Below are positions 37,709 to 49,904 of a stretch of DNA of 64,000 bases, piece by piece. The DNA comes from Owenia fusiformis (taxonomy: Eukaryota; Annelida; Polychaeta; Sabellida; Oweniidae), in the NCBI GenBank assembly GCA_903813345.2, contig CAIIXF020000001.1, positions 29,873,915 through 29,937,914 of the forward strand. Direction: 5' to 3'. The stretch's first letter is position 1. The number at the start of each line of letters is the position of its first letter. The notes beneath the pieces were generated by a model. That model was not told where the DNA came from. It saw only the letters and a program-made list of their open reading frames with translations, and ran no database searches. The translations under genes and the position numbers were made by a program.

Positions 37709-39415
37709 CATAGTTACACCTGAATACTAGTCTTTGTGTGTAATCTGCTATGATGGTAACTGAATCGTCTAGACACTGGTCACGCCAGTTGTCACAATCT
37801 AGAGCCACAATCCTATTGTTTGCCTAGACACTGGACACACTCCACTGTGTGCAATATGGCTGCCCATATTGGGAGCCAATCAAAAGTGTACATATATTCA
37901 CTGCTGACTCAGAATGCTCACTTGTTAACATAAATCCACTCAGCCATGAAACGTAGATTCAATATCCGTGAAATTATCCATGCCTAGTTGAGATTCACTT
38001 CCTGGAAAGTAGTCCATAATAATGTTTTAGGTATGAAAATTAATCTAATGCTTGGTTTTCTGTGTAAGCTCATTATTAACTGTTAATGCAATCATAGCGC
38101 GGAAAATCTCTCTCACATGAAAATAAAAACTATTATTTAATATCTACTATTTCAATGATGCAACAGGATTCAGTATACAAAGCGACAATCTACTTCAGTT
38201 TAAAATTGAATGGATAATTTGAGTAAACTGTGAGTGCAGTTTAAAATCAAAATATTGCTCAAATATCAAATAATGTGTGCATTGCACAATGAGGTGTAAT
38301 ATAGAAGATAGTTTGGTGCTGTATTGGTGTATGAAGGAAGATAGCATAAGAATAATATTTGAATATTGTCTTGTTACTCACATTGGAGATTTATAATGTA
38401 TTTTGAAATTAAGATAAGCTATTTAATATAATTGTTCTGCCATTCATTAATAAATCACTATTGAGGTTTTCAAATTTTTATTGATAGTTTTCCTGTGTAG
38501 AAAGCATTTATATTTTAAGATGTTTGAAATATTCAATCATCTTGCTTGAGCATTTGATTATTATATAGATGTATTAAACATTCCAGTGTATAATTTCTAA
38601 TTTGCTTTTGCATTTAGTCTTCAAAGCGCTATATTTAATCATTCCTGTACCTTGCTTATCTTGTGTTATATCTATATGGAATATACCTTCCACATACAGA
38701 ATTTGTGAGCGTGCTTAATGTTTTATCTTTTATATTGTCAAGTGTACCACGAGTTGCTATTATCTGTATATATTTTGTTTGCCATAAAAGGGTGTATGTA
38801 TATATATAGTAAGCCACCTATGGGGTAAAAGCCACGGTACTCGCTGTACATTGTAATTATCATAGACTTATTGAAATGTACATGAAATTTAAATATTTTT
38901 GCTACCAGAATATTTAGAATAGAATAGTTTAGTTTGTGTTAACACAGGGTTCCTGAGAAACAGCAGAATAATGAAATGTACACGCTAAAACTTGATCTCA
39001 AAATATTTGCCAAGTTGGGGTATGAAGTTTTAAAGATGTAATCTTATTTATTTATTTTGAAACCCCTATGTATTTTGAGGCACCCTTATCAAGTATAGAT
39101 TTAATGAACAGTAGTTTCATGTAGTATGTTAACAGTGTTACATGTACAAATGTAAATTGAGGTAGTTTTAGTTTAAAGGTGAAGGGGCCATTGCAATTTA
39201 AACTTTAAACAATAAAAAGTGCAAGTAAAACTAATGTGCAAAATGAAATGCAAGTAAAACTGATGTGCAAATTCATCTAAATTCATCGTCTTTAATTGTA
39301 GTCACCGATGATATTAAAATTCAAAATAACGGTTCACCGTTTTATGGTGTTTTGTGAAATGTGAATGTATTTTGTCTGTTCACAAATAAAGTATGGCACT
39401 AAGAAACTTAATCCT
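37709..39415 (+). other. Probable 3'UTR of dve module A
   Basis: AT-rich sequence without ORFs. Candidate poly(A) signals AATAAA lie at 38122-38127, 39211-39216 and 39385-39390. The last is followed by GT-rich sequence and is the likely main end. The 3'UTR would be about 1.7 kb. Confidence 0.5.
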
Positions 39416-41267
39416 TATTTGTTATGTCTATGTGTGGAAAAGTTCAGACAGTAAAACAACCAAATAATATTGGAGTCATTCTAAAGAGTAAACATAGCAA
39501 CATTTGAATAATGCATTGTAGCAAGTCTTGATTCTGGCCAACGTGTTACCCCCTCCCCCTGCCATCCCATGATCTATTTTAAGGCAATATTTTAGAGACC
39601 ATGCCATGATATCTGGATATCCATAGTACATTTCATATACAATTGAGTAGTACTATTTTACAAGAGGTCCACCATATTTCAAGTTAATCCTTAAAGGCTT
39701 ATCAGTAGAAAAAGTGAACATCCTCTTCAACTTTTAACCAATTAACCTAAGCTTAAAGGCAGTATCAGATCTAGCAAGATCCTAAAGAGTACGCTTGGCA
39801 AAAATTGTTTCAATTTTAGAGTATTTTGAATCCTAATAACTTCACCGATTTATACCATATTGTGGATCTTTCGGGATTCATTATATTTGAGATAGTAAGG
39901 AATATATTGGTAGGTCAGCTGCTTGCAATTTTGCCACTCCCTATAAATCTGATTCTGCCTTTAAGATTGAAGGATTATCTTGAAATAAAGTGACTCTTTT
40001 CCCAATACTTTACTGAATTGTCTTTTGGATCATTTTCTTTTTTATTCAAATTGAAATAGTCAGGGAATTTGTGAAGTGCTCCAAGAAATGGTTTGGAAGT
40101 TTTTGTATGGCCAAACAATTCAGGGAATTTCACCTTGCCAAAAACAGATTGTAGTCAGGGGATTTCATCCAACTAGAAATACTGTAATATTACCTTTTCA
40201 TTCAGATATTCTATATTATAGTTTTTCTAACCACCCAATAGACAGAAGGTCACTCTTACTGGCTAACAATTTTTTCATATTTCATCTTCATAAACAAAAG
40301 TGGTAGATCTGATCAAATAAAAAAATGTTTGCCAAATAATTTGGCTATAAAATATGACATTTTGATTAATTGTATTTGACTGCCATCTTTAAATACATCA
40401 ACATAAATAGAGATAACCTTACATGGGATATTATAATTATCCTGAGTATTATATATCTGCCCTAGTGACTGAGATCCCAAGGGTATAACTTCTCAGATAT
40501 ATGAATTATTGAGATTTTAGGTTGGTGGTGTTGCCATTTAAACTAACTCAACTAAACCTAATTAAGAAATAAGAAATAAATATGTTTCCTCCACACCCTT
40601 TGATACTCTGAACCCAGAGGCTAAAAGTACAATTCATTACACACAAATGAGTCCATCCTTTTAACCTGAAAAGTGTAGAGTAGTATAACCAGAATTCCAA
40701 AAATGATGAGGCAAATATAAATAGGTGAGGCAAAACAATGAACAAGATTATTGCACTTTAATGGGACATACTTTATGAAAAACATTTTATAATATTTTTC
40801 AATGGTTTAGGTGAAGCTCAGATGCGAAGTAAAATAATAACTCTTAAATCTACAATTCAGATAGACACAAGTTTCTTAATAAACGTCTTTTAAATTGACC
40901 TAATCTTAAAAATAATCATCTATGTGACTATAACTCATTAAAAGCTCAAATCTGACATCAAATTTTAGATCTGACCTTTCATTGACCATTACTTATATTA
41001 GTGACCTTCAAAAGGTCAATTTGGCCTAACTTACTAATCTATCCTAAATAAATAACGGCATCTTATAAGTAATTTACTTACTAACTAGGAAACTAATTCA
41101 ATAGCAGTAACTTAATTATGGTAAAAATCATTTAAAGATATATAGTACTATTATGATAAACATTGATGAAGAAACAAGAAACCGAAGTTAACATAATAAC
41201 ATAACATAATTTTAACAATAATTAAAAAAAAAATTATTATCTAAATAATAACTGTTTTTTGTTGCAG
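39416..41267. other. Intergenic or intronic gap between dve modules A and B
   Basis: No CMP-like exon, start codon in a plausible exon, or repeat with clear ends is visible. The absence of a second CMP exon here is the reason to treat module B as an alternative end of the same gene rather than as a complete second gene. Confidence 0.5.
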
Positions 41268-41367
41268 AAACAAGGAGTGGAATGATCAAGCAGTACGCAG
41301 TGCAGTTAAAGAACTTCTGAAAGAAATGAATCAGACCAAGTTATCACAGCTATGTCCTCTATCTCAG
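41268..41367 (+). CDS. Module B exon 1, first half of the CUTL domain
   Basis: A polypyrimidine-rich GTTGCAG acceptor and CAG|GTAATT donor bound 100 bases entering in phase 2 and leaving in phase 0, the same phases as exon 5 of module A. The residues (RNKEWNDQAVRSAVKELLKE and on, to CPLSQ) are strongly SATB1-like. Confidence 0.85.
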
Positions 41368-42988
41368 GTAATTGGCACTAATTCCCTCAATATGATGTTG
41401 CTTGCTTCTACATCCGTTCAGAATCTATAGTCATCTTACCCATTTTAAGTTGAAGGGATTCAAATGATAAACTTGCCTGAGTGAATTGTTTCTTGCGATA
41501 ATCATGCAAGAGAAAATTAAATTTAGACCCTGTATGGTGGGTGGGTAGGTGGAAATCCAACTAGGTATGGGGTGGTAAATTACAGAATCCCTAATTTTAA
41601 TGCTTTGATGCGATTCCTTTTTGCCCATGCAACTTAAACTGAAAGATTCAAATAAGATTCAAGAGAAATCTGCCAGGGTATACAATCTATACCCCTATAC
41701 AACAAAATCACTCCATCACTTTTTGAGAGGGGTTCACACAAATGGCTTGATGCAAGCTATTGTCAGAGCTATCTAATCTGGATGAGTTAGCAAGTTTGCA
41801 ATATTTGTTTTTCCACATATGTTTTAATTCAGTCAATTCGGATATATGTCTCTGGATGAATCAAGTACCTTTATAATTGATATATTGTTTCAAAGTCATC
41901 GAGAGTACAGGATTACATTATCATGGTACTTATAATGTAGCTATATTGACATTTTCATTAATTTTCATTTCCTAACATAATACCTTGTAAAATACTTATG
42001 GTAACAAGAGCTAATCTAATAATGAAAATACTGTTACTAATTCCTTGTGTGGAAATGAATGTTTTCCTCCAATTTTTGTTTCAGACTATGATATCCACAA
42101 TTGCCAACTCAAGATATTCAGCAAAAATTTCAGAGCAAACATGTGTAGCATTTGGCCAGTGGTATGATGAATACAAGCAGCAGGCCAAAAGTAAGTACAC
42201 TGCAGCTGTACAAGGCCAGAAAAATAAAGATTTGTTGTAACTTGTGATTAAGTCCCTGATGATTTTAAAAGTAGGTCTGACATTAGTTTTCTCAGTATCT
42301 TAAGTTACAGGGTGTCCAAAAAAATTGTACCCAAATGAGATGGAAGTAATATAACTCTTTTTTCTTTCATCGAAAATTTTTCAATAAGCAGTCAAAAATT
42401 CATTGAAATTTGTGAATAGCTTCATGAGTTTGAAATTTTAGATGACATGCTCTAAATGACCTCAATCATGAGCAATGCATGCATGCTGTTTGTGTTGATT
42501 GTCCAGAAAGCTAAACAGCATGCAGTTATATGTTATTCATCTGTAGTCTCAACTATCAATCTGGCAATTAAGTATTTCCAGATATCAACAAATAGCTAGT
42601 AACTCCCCCCCTGGACCCAGAACTGTTAAACCAGACCTCATGACCATACATGTACTTTGCAGGTGAAGAATTCAGCGAAGGTCCACCTAAAGACTCAAGG
42701 ATAACATTTCACCCTATGTATGAAATACCACAGATGAGACGCTGGTACAAGTCAGATAAATCACCATCTGAAGAATCGCTAAAATATTTCCTAAATGAAC
42801 TTAATAAAGGACCTGTAAGACAAGATAGACCAAAATTAACATTAGCTAAAATCAAAATATGGTGGAAAAATGAACGTTCAAGAGAAAAAAAAATTCAGAA
42901 TAAAACAGCACAGAAAATGTTAGCAGAGTTGGAAGAGGAAACTGCAGGTCTGGACGATGATTCTGACTTTTCAGATATGTTGCTATGA
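41268..42988 (+). CDS. dve alternative 3' module B: CUTL domain plus third homeodomain
   Basis: Three exons, 41268-41367, 42085-42190 and 42663-42988, are joined by GT-AG introns. The first acceptor needs phase 2, exactly what dve exon 4 (34994) supplies, giving a 354-aa protein of CMP + CUTL + homeodomain. The CUTL part is closer to SATB1 than module A is: VRSAVKELLKEMNQTKLSQL, CPLSQ, then MISTIANSRYSAKISEQTC and GQWYDEYK. The homeodomain (about 258-327) has IWWKNERSREK with Lys50-Asn51 and the 11-residue insertion, and an acidic C-tail (DDDSDFSDM). AATAAA lies 40 bases past the stop (43028-43033). The alternative reading is a tandem paralogue whose own 5' exons were not recognised. Confidence 0.8.
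42085..42190 (+). CDS. Module B exon 2, second half of the CUTL domain
   Basis: TTTCAG acceptor, AAAA|GTAAGT donor, 106 bases, phase 0 to 1. It encodes TMISTIANSRYSAKISEQTC followed by VAFGQWYDEYKQQAK, aligned with SATB1 [20 protein letters not shown] and EFGRWYKHFKK. Module A has no intron at the end of this region, so this intron distinguishes the two copies. Confidence 0.85.
42305..42530 (+). mobile_element. Mariner-like terminus fragment in a module B intron
   Basis: TACAGGGTGTCCAAAAAAAT at 42306 resembles the terminus at 13216 and a fragment at 6059 (TACAGGGTGACACAAAAAAT). No matching right end is evident, so it is a solo or truncated end. The right limit is uncertain. Confidence 0.4.
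42663..42988 (+). CDS. Module B terminal exon, homeodomain 3
   Basis: A TTTGCAG acceptor opens 108 codons. Homeodomain 3 runs from SRITFHPMYEIPQMRRWYKS to IWWKNERSREKKIQ, with Trp48-Trp49-Lys50-Asn51 (Trp replaces the usual Phe49). It ends in an acidic tail rich in Glu and Asp, then TGA at 42986-42988. Confidence 0.88.
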
Positions 42989-43027
42989 CAACTGATTTAT
43001 TATTAACCTTCATGAATGGCTTATTTG

Positions 43028-43033
43028 AATAAA
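43028..43033 (+). terminator. Poly(A) signal for dve module B
   Basis: AATAAA 40 bases after the stop codon, followed by a G/T-rich stretch (ATGATGGGGG). It fits a short 3'UTR of about 60 bases. Confidence 0.5.
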
Positions 43034-43194
43034 ATGATGGGGGAACTCAGATGTTTCCGAATCTTGCTACTAAAAGGCAATGGCACAATATTTGCCATAC
43101 GTATAGCATTTCCTTTATCAGTTTACAAGTTGCAAAGTCTGCTACATGTATTTTTTGTATATACAGCTGTATGTTTGAAGATAGTTTAATTATC

Positions 43195-44308
43195 CCATCG
43201 AACGAAGTTCGGAGGGATATAGGGAACGCCTCCGTCCGTCCGTCCGGGCAATAACTCCAATACCGTTGGCCCGATTTTGTTCATATTTTGTACACATATA
43301 CCCTATGGGGGTAGAAGTTCTGCTCGAAAGCTGATTTTCAAAATGGCCACTCATTTCAAAATGGCGGCCATTTTAGTGACGATTTTACAGTAATTTAGGT
43401 GCAATATGTAAAACTGTAATAGCAATATGTTTTAAATGTAAAAAAATTATAAAGGACATTAATAATGCTACAAATGTAGATATTAAAAAAGCACATGGCA
43501 GCCATCTTGAAAAATGACAGCCTTTACTCGTCATTTTACGATTTTTGCTGTAACTCAAAAAATAGTGGAGCGATTTTGTTCATATTTGGTGTGTGAATAC
43601 TATAAGCATTGCACACTGTCTAAGGACACTTTTCAAAATGGCCGCCATTTTAACGTATTTTACTATAACTCGAAAAGTAGTGGAGCGATTTTGTTCATAT
43701 TTGGTATGTGAATACTATAAGCATGGCACACTGTCCTATGACACTTTTGGTAGAAGGCGGCCATTTTGAAAACAATTTTGAAAAATGGCCGCCATTTTAA
43801 CGTATTTTACTATAACTCGAAAAGTAGTGGAGCGATTTTGTTCATATTTAGTATGTGAATACTATAAGCATGGTACACCGTCTATTTCTAATGATGCTTT
43901 TGGTAGAAGGTGGCCATTTTGAGAAATGGCCGCCATTTTAACGTATTTTACTATAACTTGAAAAGTAGTGGAGCAATTTTGTTCATATTTGATATGTGAA
44001 TACTTTAAGCATGGCACATTGTCTAATAAAACTTTGGGGAGTAGTCGGCCATTTTGAAAAATGGCCACCATTTTTATGTGTGTTATTTTACAAGTACGTG
44101 TGCGATTTTTCAAAAATTTTAGAGGTGGCTACTTAAAAGCATATTGTTTCTTCTGATGACAACTTGGCTAGTGAGGAACCATTTTGAAAATGGTGGCCTT
44201 TCTGGTGTGTTGTTTTATGATATTTGCGCTTCGTTTGTAAAAATGCCAGCCATTTCTGTTCGATGGGATTCGCTACGCTGGCTTTGGCGTTGCCGTTGTT
44301 CTGGTTAT
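43195..44308 (+). mobile_element. Repeat element with YY1-like palindrome array (copy 2)
   Basis: It starts CCATCGAACGAAGTTCGG and ends near GTTCGATGGGATTCGC...GTTGTTCTGGTT, partly inverted. The inside is a tandem array of 117-149-base units with GGAGCGATTTTGTTCATATT (43567, 43684, 43833, 43975 with changes). Each unit carries AAAATGGCCGCCATTTT-type palindromes. (CCGT)n at 43233-43247. It is an inverted relative of 7427-8117. Confidence 0.75.
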
Positions 44309-44422
44309 GATATAGCTGATAGAGAAAAATAAATTATTTTCTTATGATACCAAATTTTAATGGAGCTAAAAATCTGTGTTACATTCGATAGATCTACAGT
44401 ACTGTGTTAGATGGGTTAGTGA

Positions 44423-45175
44423 AAAGGATAGGTATTGATATGGTGAACTGAATTCAACAATGTTTTTCTCTTAAACCAATTATTGAAAACATTCTGTAAA
44501 TAAAAAACATGATCCTTTATGTAATGTTAACTGATTGACAACAATTTAATGCAAAATTATTTATATATATTTTATATAACTGTTTTTGTTAACATTTTTT
44601 GTTTTTTTAGTGCAATTGTTTTTTTGCAATGGTCCTTTCTAACAATTCTTCAGAATGAAATAAAAAAAATTTCCAAACCTTGTTGGAACAAAATAGCATA
44701 TACAACATTTTCTTAGACCTCTCAATATTATAGTTAGACAAAGGAAATTTTGGTTGATTTAACAAAAAGCATACAAAAAATTAGAACAAAACTCCCAAAA
44801 TAGTTAAAAATTAAGATTAACCTTTTATTTCATAAACAAGATACTTTGTGAAAATCAACCAAACTTTCCTTTGTACTATTACAATATTGAGAGACTTAAA
44901 CACGTTGTGTTTATGTCGTTTTGTTCCAATGAGGTTCGGATAGATGTTTTATTTCATTCCGAACATATGATACCAAGAACAAAAGAAGTGTCTGTTTTGT
45001 TTTCTTAAACAATATATAGAAAAGTGTATACAAGGTATATATATTTCAAATTATAATGTTACCATCCAAAAGATGACCATTAAATTGACGAAGTGTAAAT
45101 TTTTCAGAATCTTTTGATGACTGGTTTAAGAGAAATGTGTGTTCAAAAAGTTCACCATATCAATACCACTCCTTT
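44423..45175. mobile_element. Foldback element with AAAGGAGTGGTATTGATATG termini
   Basis: The inverted ends read AAAGGATAGGTATTGATATG and, inverted, AAAGGAGTGGTATTGATATG, followed by GTGAACT and GTTTAAGAGAAA arms. The centre is also inverted: CTCTCAATATTATAGT at 44721 against ACTATTACAATATTGAGAG at 44875. A related element is at 63149-63737, and its central arm is like 2028-2150. Confidence 0.75.
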
Positions 45176-46031
45176 ACCAAAAATATACTTCTCCAAATAT
45201 ACTGTTTATATTTTGAACAAAATATACTATTAATATCACAGTTACTCTGTTGATTGATTTTTGATGAGTTTATCTACTGCTTGAGATACTTAATTATTAA
45301 TATATTTGTTACTGGTAATTGGTGCATTAATAGAATATCAAAAAAAACTGACAAAATTATTTGAGTATAATCTACAATGACTCAGAAAGCTTCACCTTGA
45401 AAATGAATTGTGTTAACAAAACAATAGCCTAGTCATGGGTTCATTTGAAGATGTTGCCTGCTGAAATGAGGTTATTACTTCTATCACCACCTATATTGAA
45501 AACATAAGTACAAACTCGTTATTCGCCCTGGTCTATGGTTCCACCTTTTGCTCATGTCAATATCATAAAATATAAGCCTTCTGAACTTGTAACTTAGTGC
45601 CTCGAGAACATGCCTTGCAAGGTGGTAATAATTGTGTTTAAAGTGCTTAGAATTCCCATTCCGTAAATTTTCCCAACTGTGTCTGCTTTTGAGTTAAGTG
45701 TGGCTTTGTCTTTCTTACTTGGGCCAAACTAAGATATTCCCAAAATACAACAACAAAAAATAATTCAAATATTTAATTCTGATATTGACAAAAATATATT
45801 CTTAATCTTCACAATGCATTTTAATGTACATTATATATTCAGGAAGCGACCATTAGATTATGATTTTTTCCACCTTGATTTTTTAAATCATACGATCAAA
45901 TTTCGAATTTTTACCTCAAAAATAATTTTTACCTCAAACATAATTATTTTAAAAAAAAATCCATTCCTATTTATCATATATAGATGCCAGACTAAAGGTA
46001 ATGGCCATTAGATTCTCCTGATATTGAGTTA
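45176..46031. other. Spacer between repeat element and ABT1
   Basis: AT-rich, no gene recognised. AGAACATGCCTTGCAAGGTG (45605) recurs in similar form at about 55892. Confidence 0.35.
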
Positions 46032-46137
46032 TTTATTCTTTGAATGTGCCATTTTTGCCATTTGCCTTGACATTCACGTCTGTTCACTAATCCCTTGATA
46101 ACTGGCCAAAATATGATTTAGACTCATGGGCTATATC

Positions 46138-46682
46138 TCAAGATTCATCATCACTATCATCTGCTTGTAATCCACCAGAGAAAATCCTTTTCATGAATGA
46201 TTTATTATTTCCAACTGCAGCATCAGAGCCTTTCTGTTTCTTTTTCTCTGGAACTTTTTCATCTTCAACACCTTTGCGCTTTCTCTTTTTATCCTGAATT
46301 TCATCTTCTGTTGCAGCTTGGTGAAACTCCCAAGGTCTAAGATTCAGTGTTCGTTCTTTTTTCTTTTCAATTCGTTTGAAAGCTTTTCGCTTTTCAATGT
46401 TATCGATATAGAAATTTGTTTCTTTTTTGACCTGGGCAATTTCAGTTCTCATACGGTGTGTGTGCACTGCACTTTCATATGCAAGTCTTTCATTTAAATG
46501 AGCCCATTTAAAGCGATGGAGGTACTTCATCATCCAGACTTCTTCATACCAGGGGCTTCTCCGTTTGCCCCCAATTTGTTTGTTATTAAGGGTAACAGCA
46601 ACTTGCTTAGCAATCTTTTTATCCTTGAACTCAATCCATCCTTCTGAGAATACTCTATTCTTCTTATGTTCTGGGGCCCTCT
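46138..46682 (-). CDS. ABT1: ABT1 exon 2
   Basis: The acceptor TTTTCAG precedes ERAPEHKKNRVFSEGWIEFK. The exon runs to a TGA stop at 46138 with no frame breaks and carries most of the conserved ABT1 core and the Lys-rich C-terminus. Confidence 0.93.
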
Positions 46683-48826
46683 CTGAAAATAGAAAACTAC
46701 CTGTCAAAATATTTTTCAACATGCTTTAACAAAAATTTCTTTACTCCAAACACTGGTCAAGGTATTTTGTATTTTATGGTTTTCAATTAAACCATTACAC
46801 ACAATTTTTATAGTTCATGTGCCTTTAAATAAAACTTGTTTAATCCTTACGCCACTTGGACCAGCCAAAAATGTTCAGAATGGCAGGTGTTCACATTTAG
46901 AATGGCAGACTAAACAAGGCATTAACATGCAAAATGTCACAACATGCCATTTGTTGCAGATGCCATCCATCAAATGCCAAACACCAACTGCCTAACACTA
47001 CAAAAAAGTTGGAGACTATAACAATATGTCACCACTTGTTGTGGTGAAATATAAATGGGATTGGAAAATTATTTTGAGGTGTCTAGATGAGAGAAGAGTT
47101 TAGATTTACAGGTTTTACTCTAAGTTGTCACTTGTACAAATAGCTTAAAGATAGGCTTAAAATTTTAAAAATTAACAAGAAACGGGGTTACAGATTGTTT
47201 GCCTCCAGATCATTGGAAGCAGTAGTGACGGATTAGATAAGCTACTTCATGAAAAGAGGTGAAGTATAGAGCTGAATTCAGTAACTGTAAAAAACATTTT
47301 AGAACTCCTGAAGAATAGTTCAAATCTGAGGACACTGCAACAGTTTGTGGACATGGTATAAGTAGAAGTTTTAGAGTAACTATGACTATTATTGCCATTG
47401 GTTTCTTTACAAATCACTGTGAAATTATGTTATATAGCCTCTAATTTGAATGTTAAGTGATTACTCACATACATGTACAGTGTAGTTGTTAATGTCAATT
47501 TGAAATTTGTTCTAAAACATATTTGCATAAAGAGAAACTGCTTATATTGAGTAATTACACAACAAAAGTGTTAAAACTACTGATGTCATATACTACAACA
47601 TCATTGATTATTTGTGGTAGATACATTTATTGTAAGGAAACAAATCATATGGTTATACCATCACTAAAACATACTTAAAGCTATAACATGTTTATAGCAA
47701 CAATTCCCATCTTGTCTAGGTTTCAAAATAATAAGTTAATATTATTTCAGGTGATAATTAAAAATAAAACCAATTTTTTATTTATTTCTGGTTTCTATGG
47801 TAACACCATAATATTAATTCTCAGGTCACATTCAAAAATATATTTTCCACTGTTAGAAACAAGATTTCCTACTATTATGATTCTGATTAGGGATTGGTTT
47901 AATTCATGAATAATGGTACGGAATTCACTAAATTTAAATTATGACACTAATTGATGGAATGTATGTTGTAAACCTTATCAAAACTACAATGATATTTTTT
48001 CATATTGAAACCATTTGGCGGCTCACTTTTATTTTACATCAAAACTAGAAAATAGCAAGAATATGACAAAAATTGAGAAATATTAAGTCAATTTTTGGAC
48101 TGACGAAACATGATCGGATCCCTATGGAAATCCCAAATTGGGAAATCCCTGGAAATGGATTCTTAAAAATGGGTAACAATTTTTGGCATTCAACTGACGA
48201 TACCTCAAGAAAAGCCAGAGTTTCCTGAAGATTGGCATTGCAAACGAAGCTGGCCTAAGGTAACACAAATGTGAAGAGGGGTGATGACATATGTCTCTGA
48301 TTGGTCAAAATCGAGGCCTCAAAAGTTTCGAAATGCGCTTCAGATAATATTATGTTCATTTCTGGCGAGTTAACTATTATAATAGCTAGTTATTTCACAT
48401 CAATAAATGAAGATGTATGGAATATGCTTACATCGATAAAATATCACAAAGATTTATCGTATGCTACGTCCCCACTACGTTGTGGATTTGATAACAAAAG
48501 ATGTGTTATATTCGAAAACCAACTGTTGATTTAATAAGACCAAATTCGGTTGTATGGGCGACCTTCGGCTGCGGGGCATTATGGCCCAACCTCGGTTGAA
48601 TGGAAAGGCTGTCTCTAATTTAACAACCGGATGTAGAGAATTGAAAATTACCATCTGGTTGAAGGAAGATTCTGTCCAATTCACCGTATACACTGAATAT
48701 CTGACGTATCTTTTTAACACTCATATACGTAGGTATTCTACTGAAATATATTATTCCTGGTTCCTTTGCTTTTTTCTTCGACTTTTTGGTGGTTTTAGAA
48801 GCAACTTTTTCATTTTCAACTTCCAT
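46138..48826 (-). CDS. ABT1: Activator of basal transcription 1 (ABT1/Esf2), ribosome-biogenesis RRM protein
   Basis: Two exons on the minus strand, 48826-48652 and 46682-46138, join in phase 1 (CCAGATG|GTAATT and TTTTCAG|AGAG) to give 239 aa (human ABT1 has 272). A Lys-rich N-terminus (TTKKSKKKAKEPG) precedes the RRM (IIYFSRIP as RNP2-like strand; FSEGWIEFKDKKIAKQVA as RNP1-like region, corresponding to human YTEGWVEFRDKRIAKRVA). The ABT1/Esf2 signature follows: RRSPW, KYLHRFKW, and a basic coiled region ending RPWEFHQAATEDEI. The tail has KKRKRK-type nuclear signals and an acidic DDSDDES end. In yeast, Esf2 acts in early 18S rRNA processing with the DEAD-box protein Dbp8, so the same nucleolar role is expected. 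A poly(A) signal (AATAAA on the minus strand) lies at 46037-46032. Confidence 0.93.
48652..48826 (-). CDS. ABT1: ABT1 exon 1
   Basis: ATG at 48826-48824 (AATAATGG) starts 58 codons plus 1 base, which cover the basic N-terminus and the first half of the RRM (PGIIYFSRIPTYMSVKKIRQ and on, ending LQPD). The donor is G|GTAATT. The intron of about 2 kb (48651-46683) contains no recognisable element. Confidence 0.9.
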
Positions 48827-49904
48827 TATTTCGATAGCGTAATCCCGCAGAACATGTGAAATGAACCTCCGGTAAATATATTTTTCATCAATTCTCTTTT
48901 TATTTATATACTTTAGAAAGGGTTTAAGCCCGGGGTTTAAGTAATTTATATTTCGTATGTAGAAACGGTAAAATATGGTTTCACTAAAGGGATTTATTCA
49001 ATGGGGTTATACTTTCTTGTGTTCTTGTCGATCTATTCAGATGGGCTTGGGCTAACCATGGGCTTTCAACTAGAAGGGTATGCAACTCTATGTAATAACA
49101 TGAGACCTTCAAAATGAGCAATGACATGCTTCCCTTTTATGGCAATATTTCAAAAAGTATTAGATAAATGTATATGTTTTAGTATTATTTTGAATAAAAA
49201 TCAATTTTTTAATATGATTTAAGCATAAAATATATTCAATATCATATAAAAGTAAACAAAAGGGTAGTTTAGAGAATACAACACCAAGAAAATGCATGCT
49301 GGTGGCTCCCAGAGGGTATACACATTTTTCACCAAGTGCTTTTTTCATCTCCAATCAAATTGCAGGATTCGATCACGTGAACAATCATGGGCACATGCTT
49401 TCTCAGTGCTGCGCATGCGCAGAGTTAAATTTGAAATCGTGGGAATGGCGTTTACATCAGTTCAACATCGTCATTTCAAACCTACGGTAATACTATTGAA
49501 GTTACACGATCCATACTTGTAAAGAATACTCATAAAACTACAGTGAAAATTTGGAGATCCATTTCAACGGCAAATTGAGGCCTGTTTATAAAATTTGTTT
49601 TCGAACGTGCTAATATGATAGGGCATCTTTGGGGAATCTCCCCCCTGGCCAACACGGTAAAATACCGAATGGCGAAAAAAGCGAACGCATTCCGTTCGGT
49701 CTTTGCACGCGATTGCCGTTTATGTCACGCATTTGGTACAAAATATGTGTATATATCACTCATTTGTTTCGAAAATATTCACATCTACTATATATATTTT
49801 GCAAGTGGATCCAAGAGACCAAGTGGGCAAGTCAATTATTTTGCAGGGGTGGCATGATACACAGATTTCAATTTTGTATATAGTGAATTCCCAGTGATTG
49901 ATTT

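Noticed and set aside
41268-42988. Module B as a complete independent gene
   Set aside because: No 5' exons or promoter were recognised between 39.4 and 41.3 kb, and the first exon opens with an acceptor whose phase fits dve exon 4. Kept as an alternative, not the preferred reading.
48554-48859. 101-codon plus-strand ORF
   Set aside because: It is antisense to ABT1 exon 1, whose minus-strand reading has clear homology.
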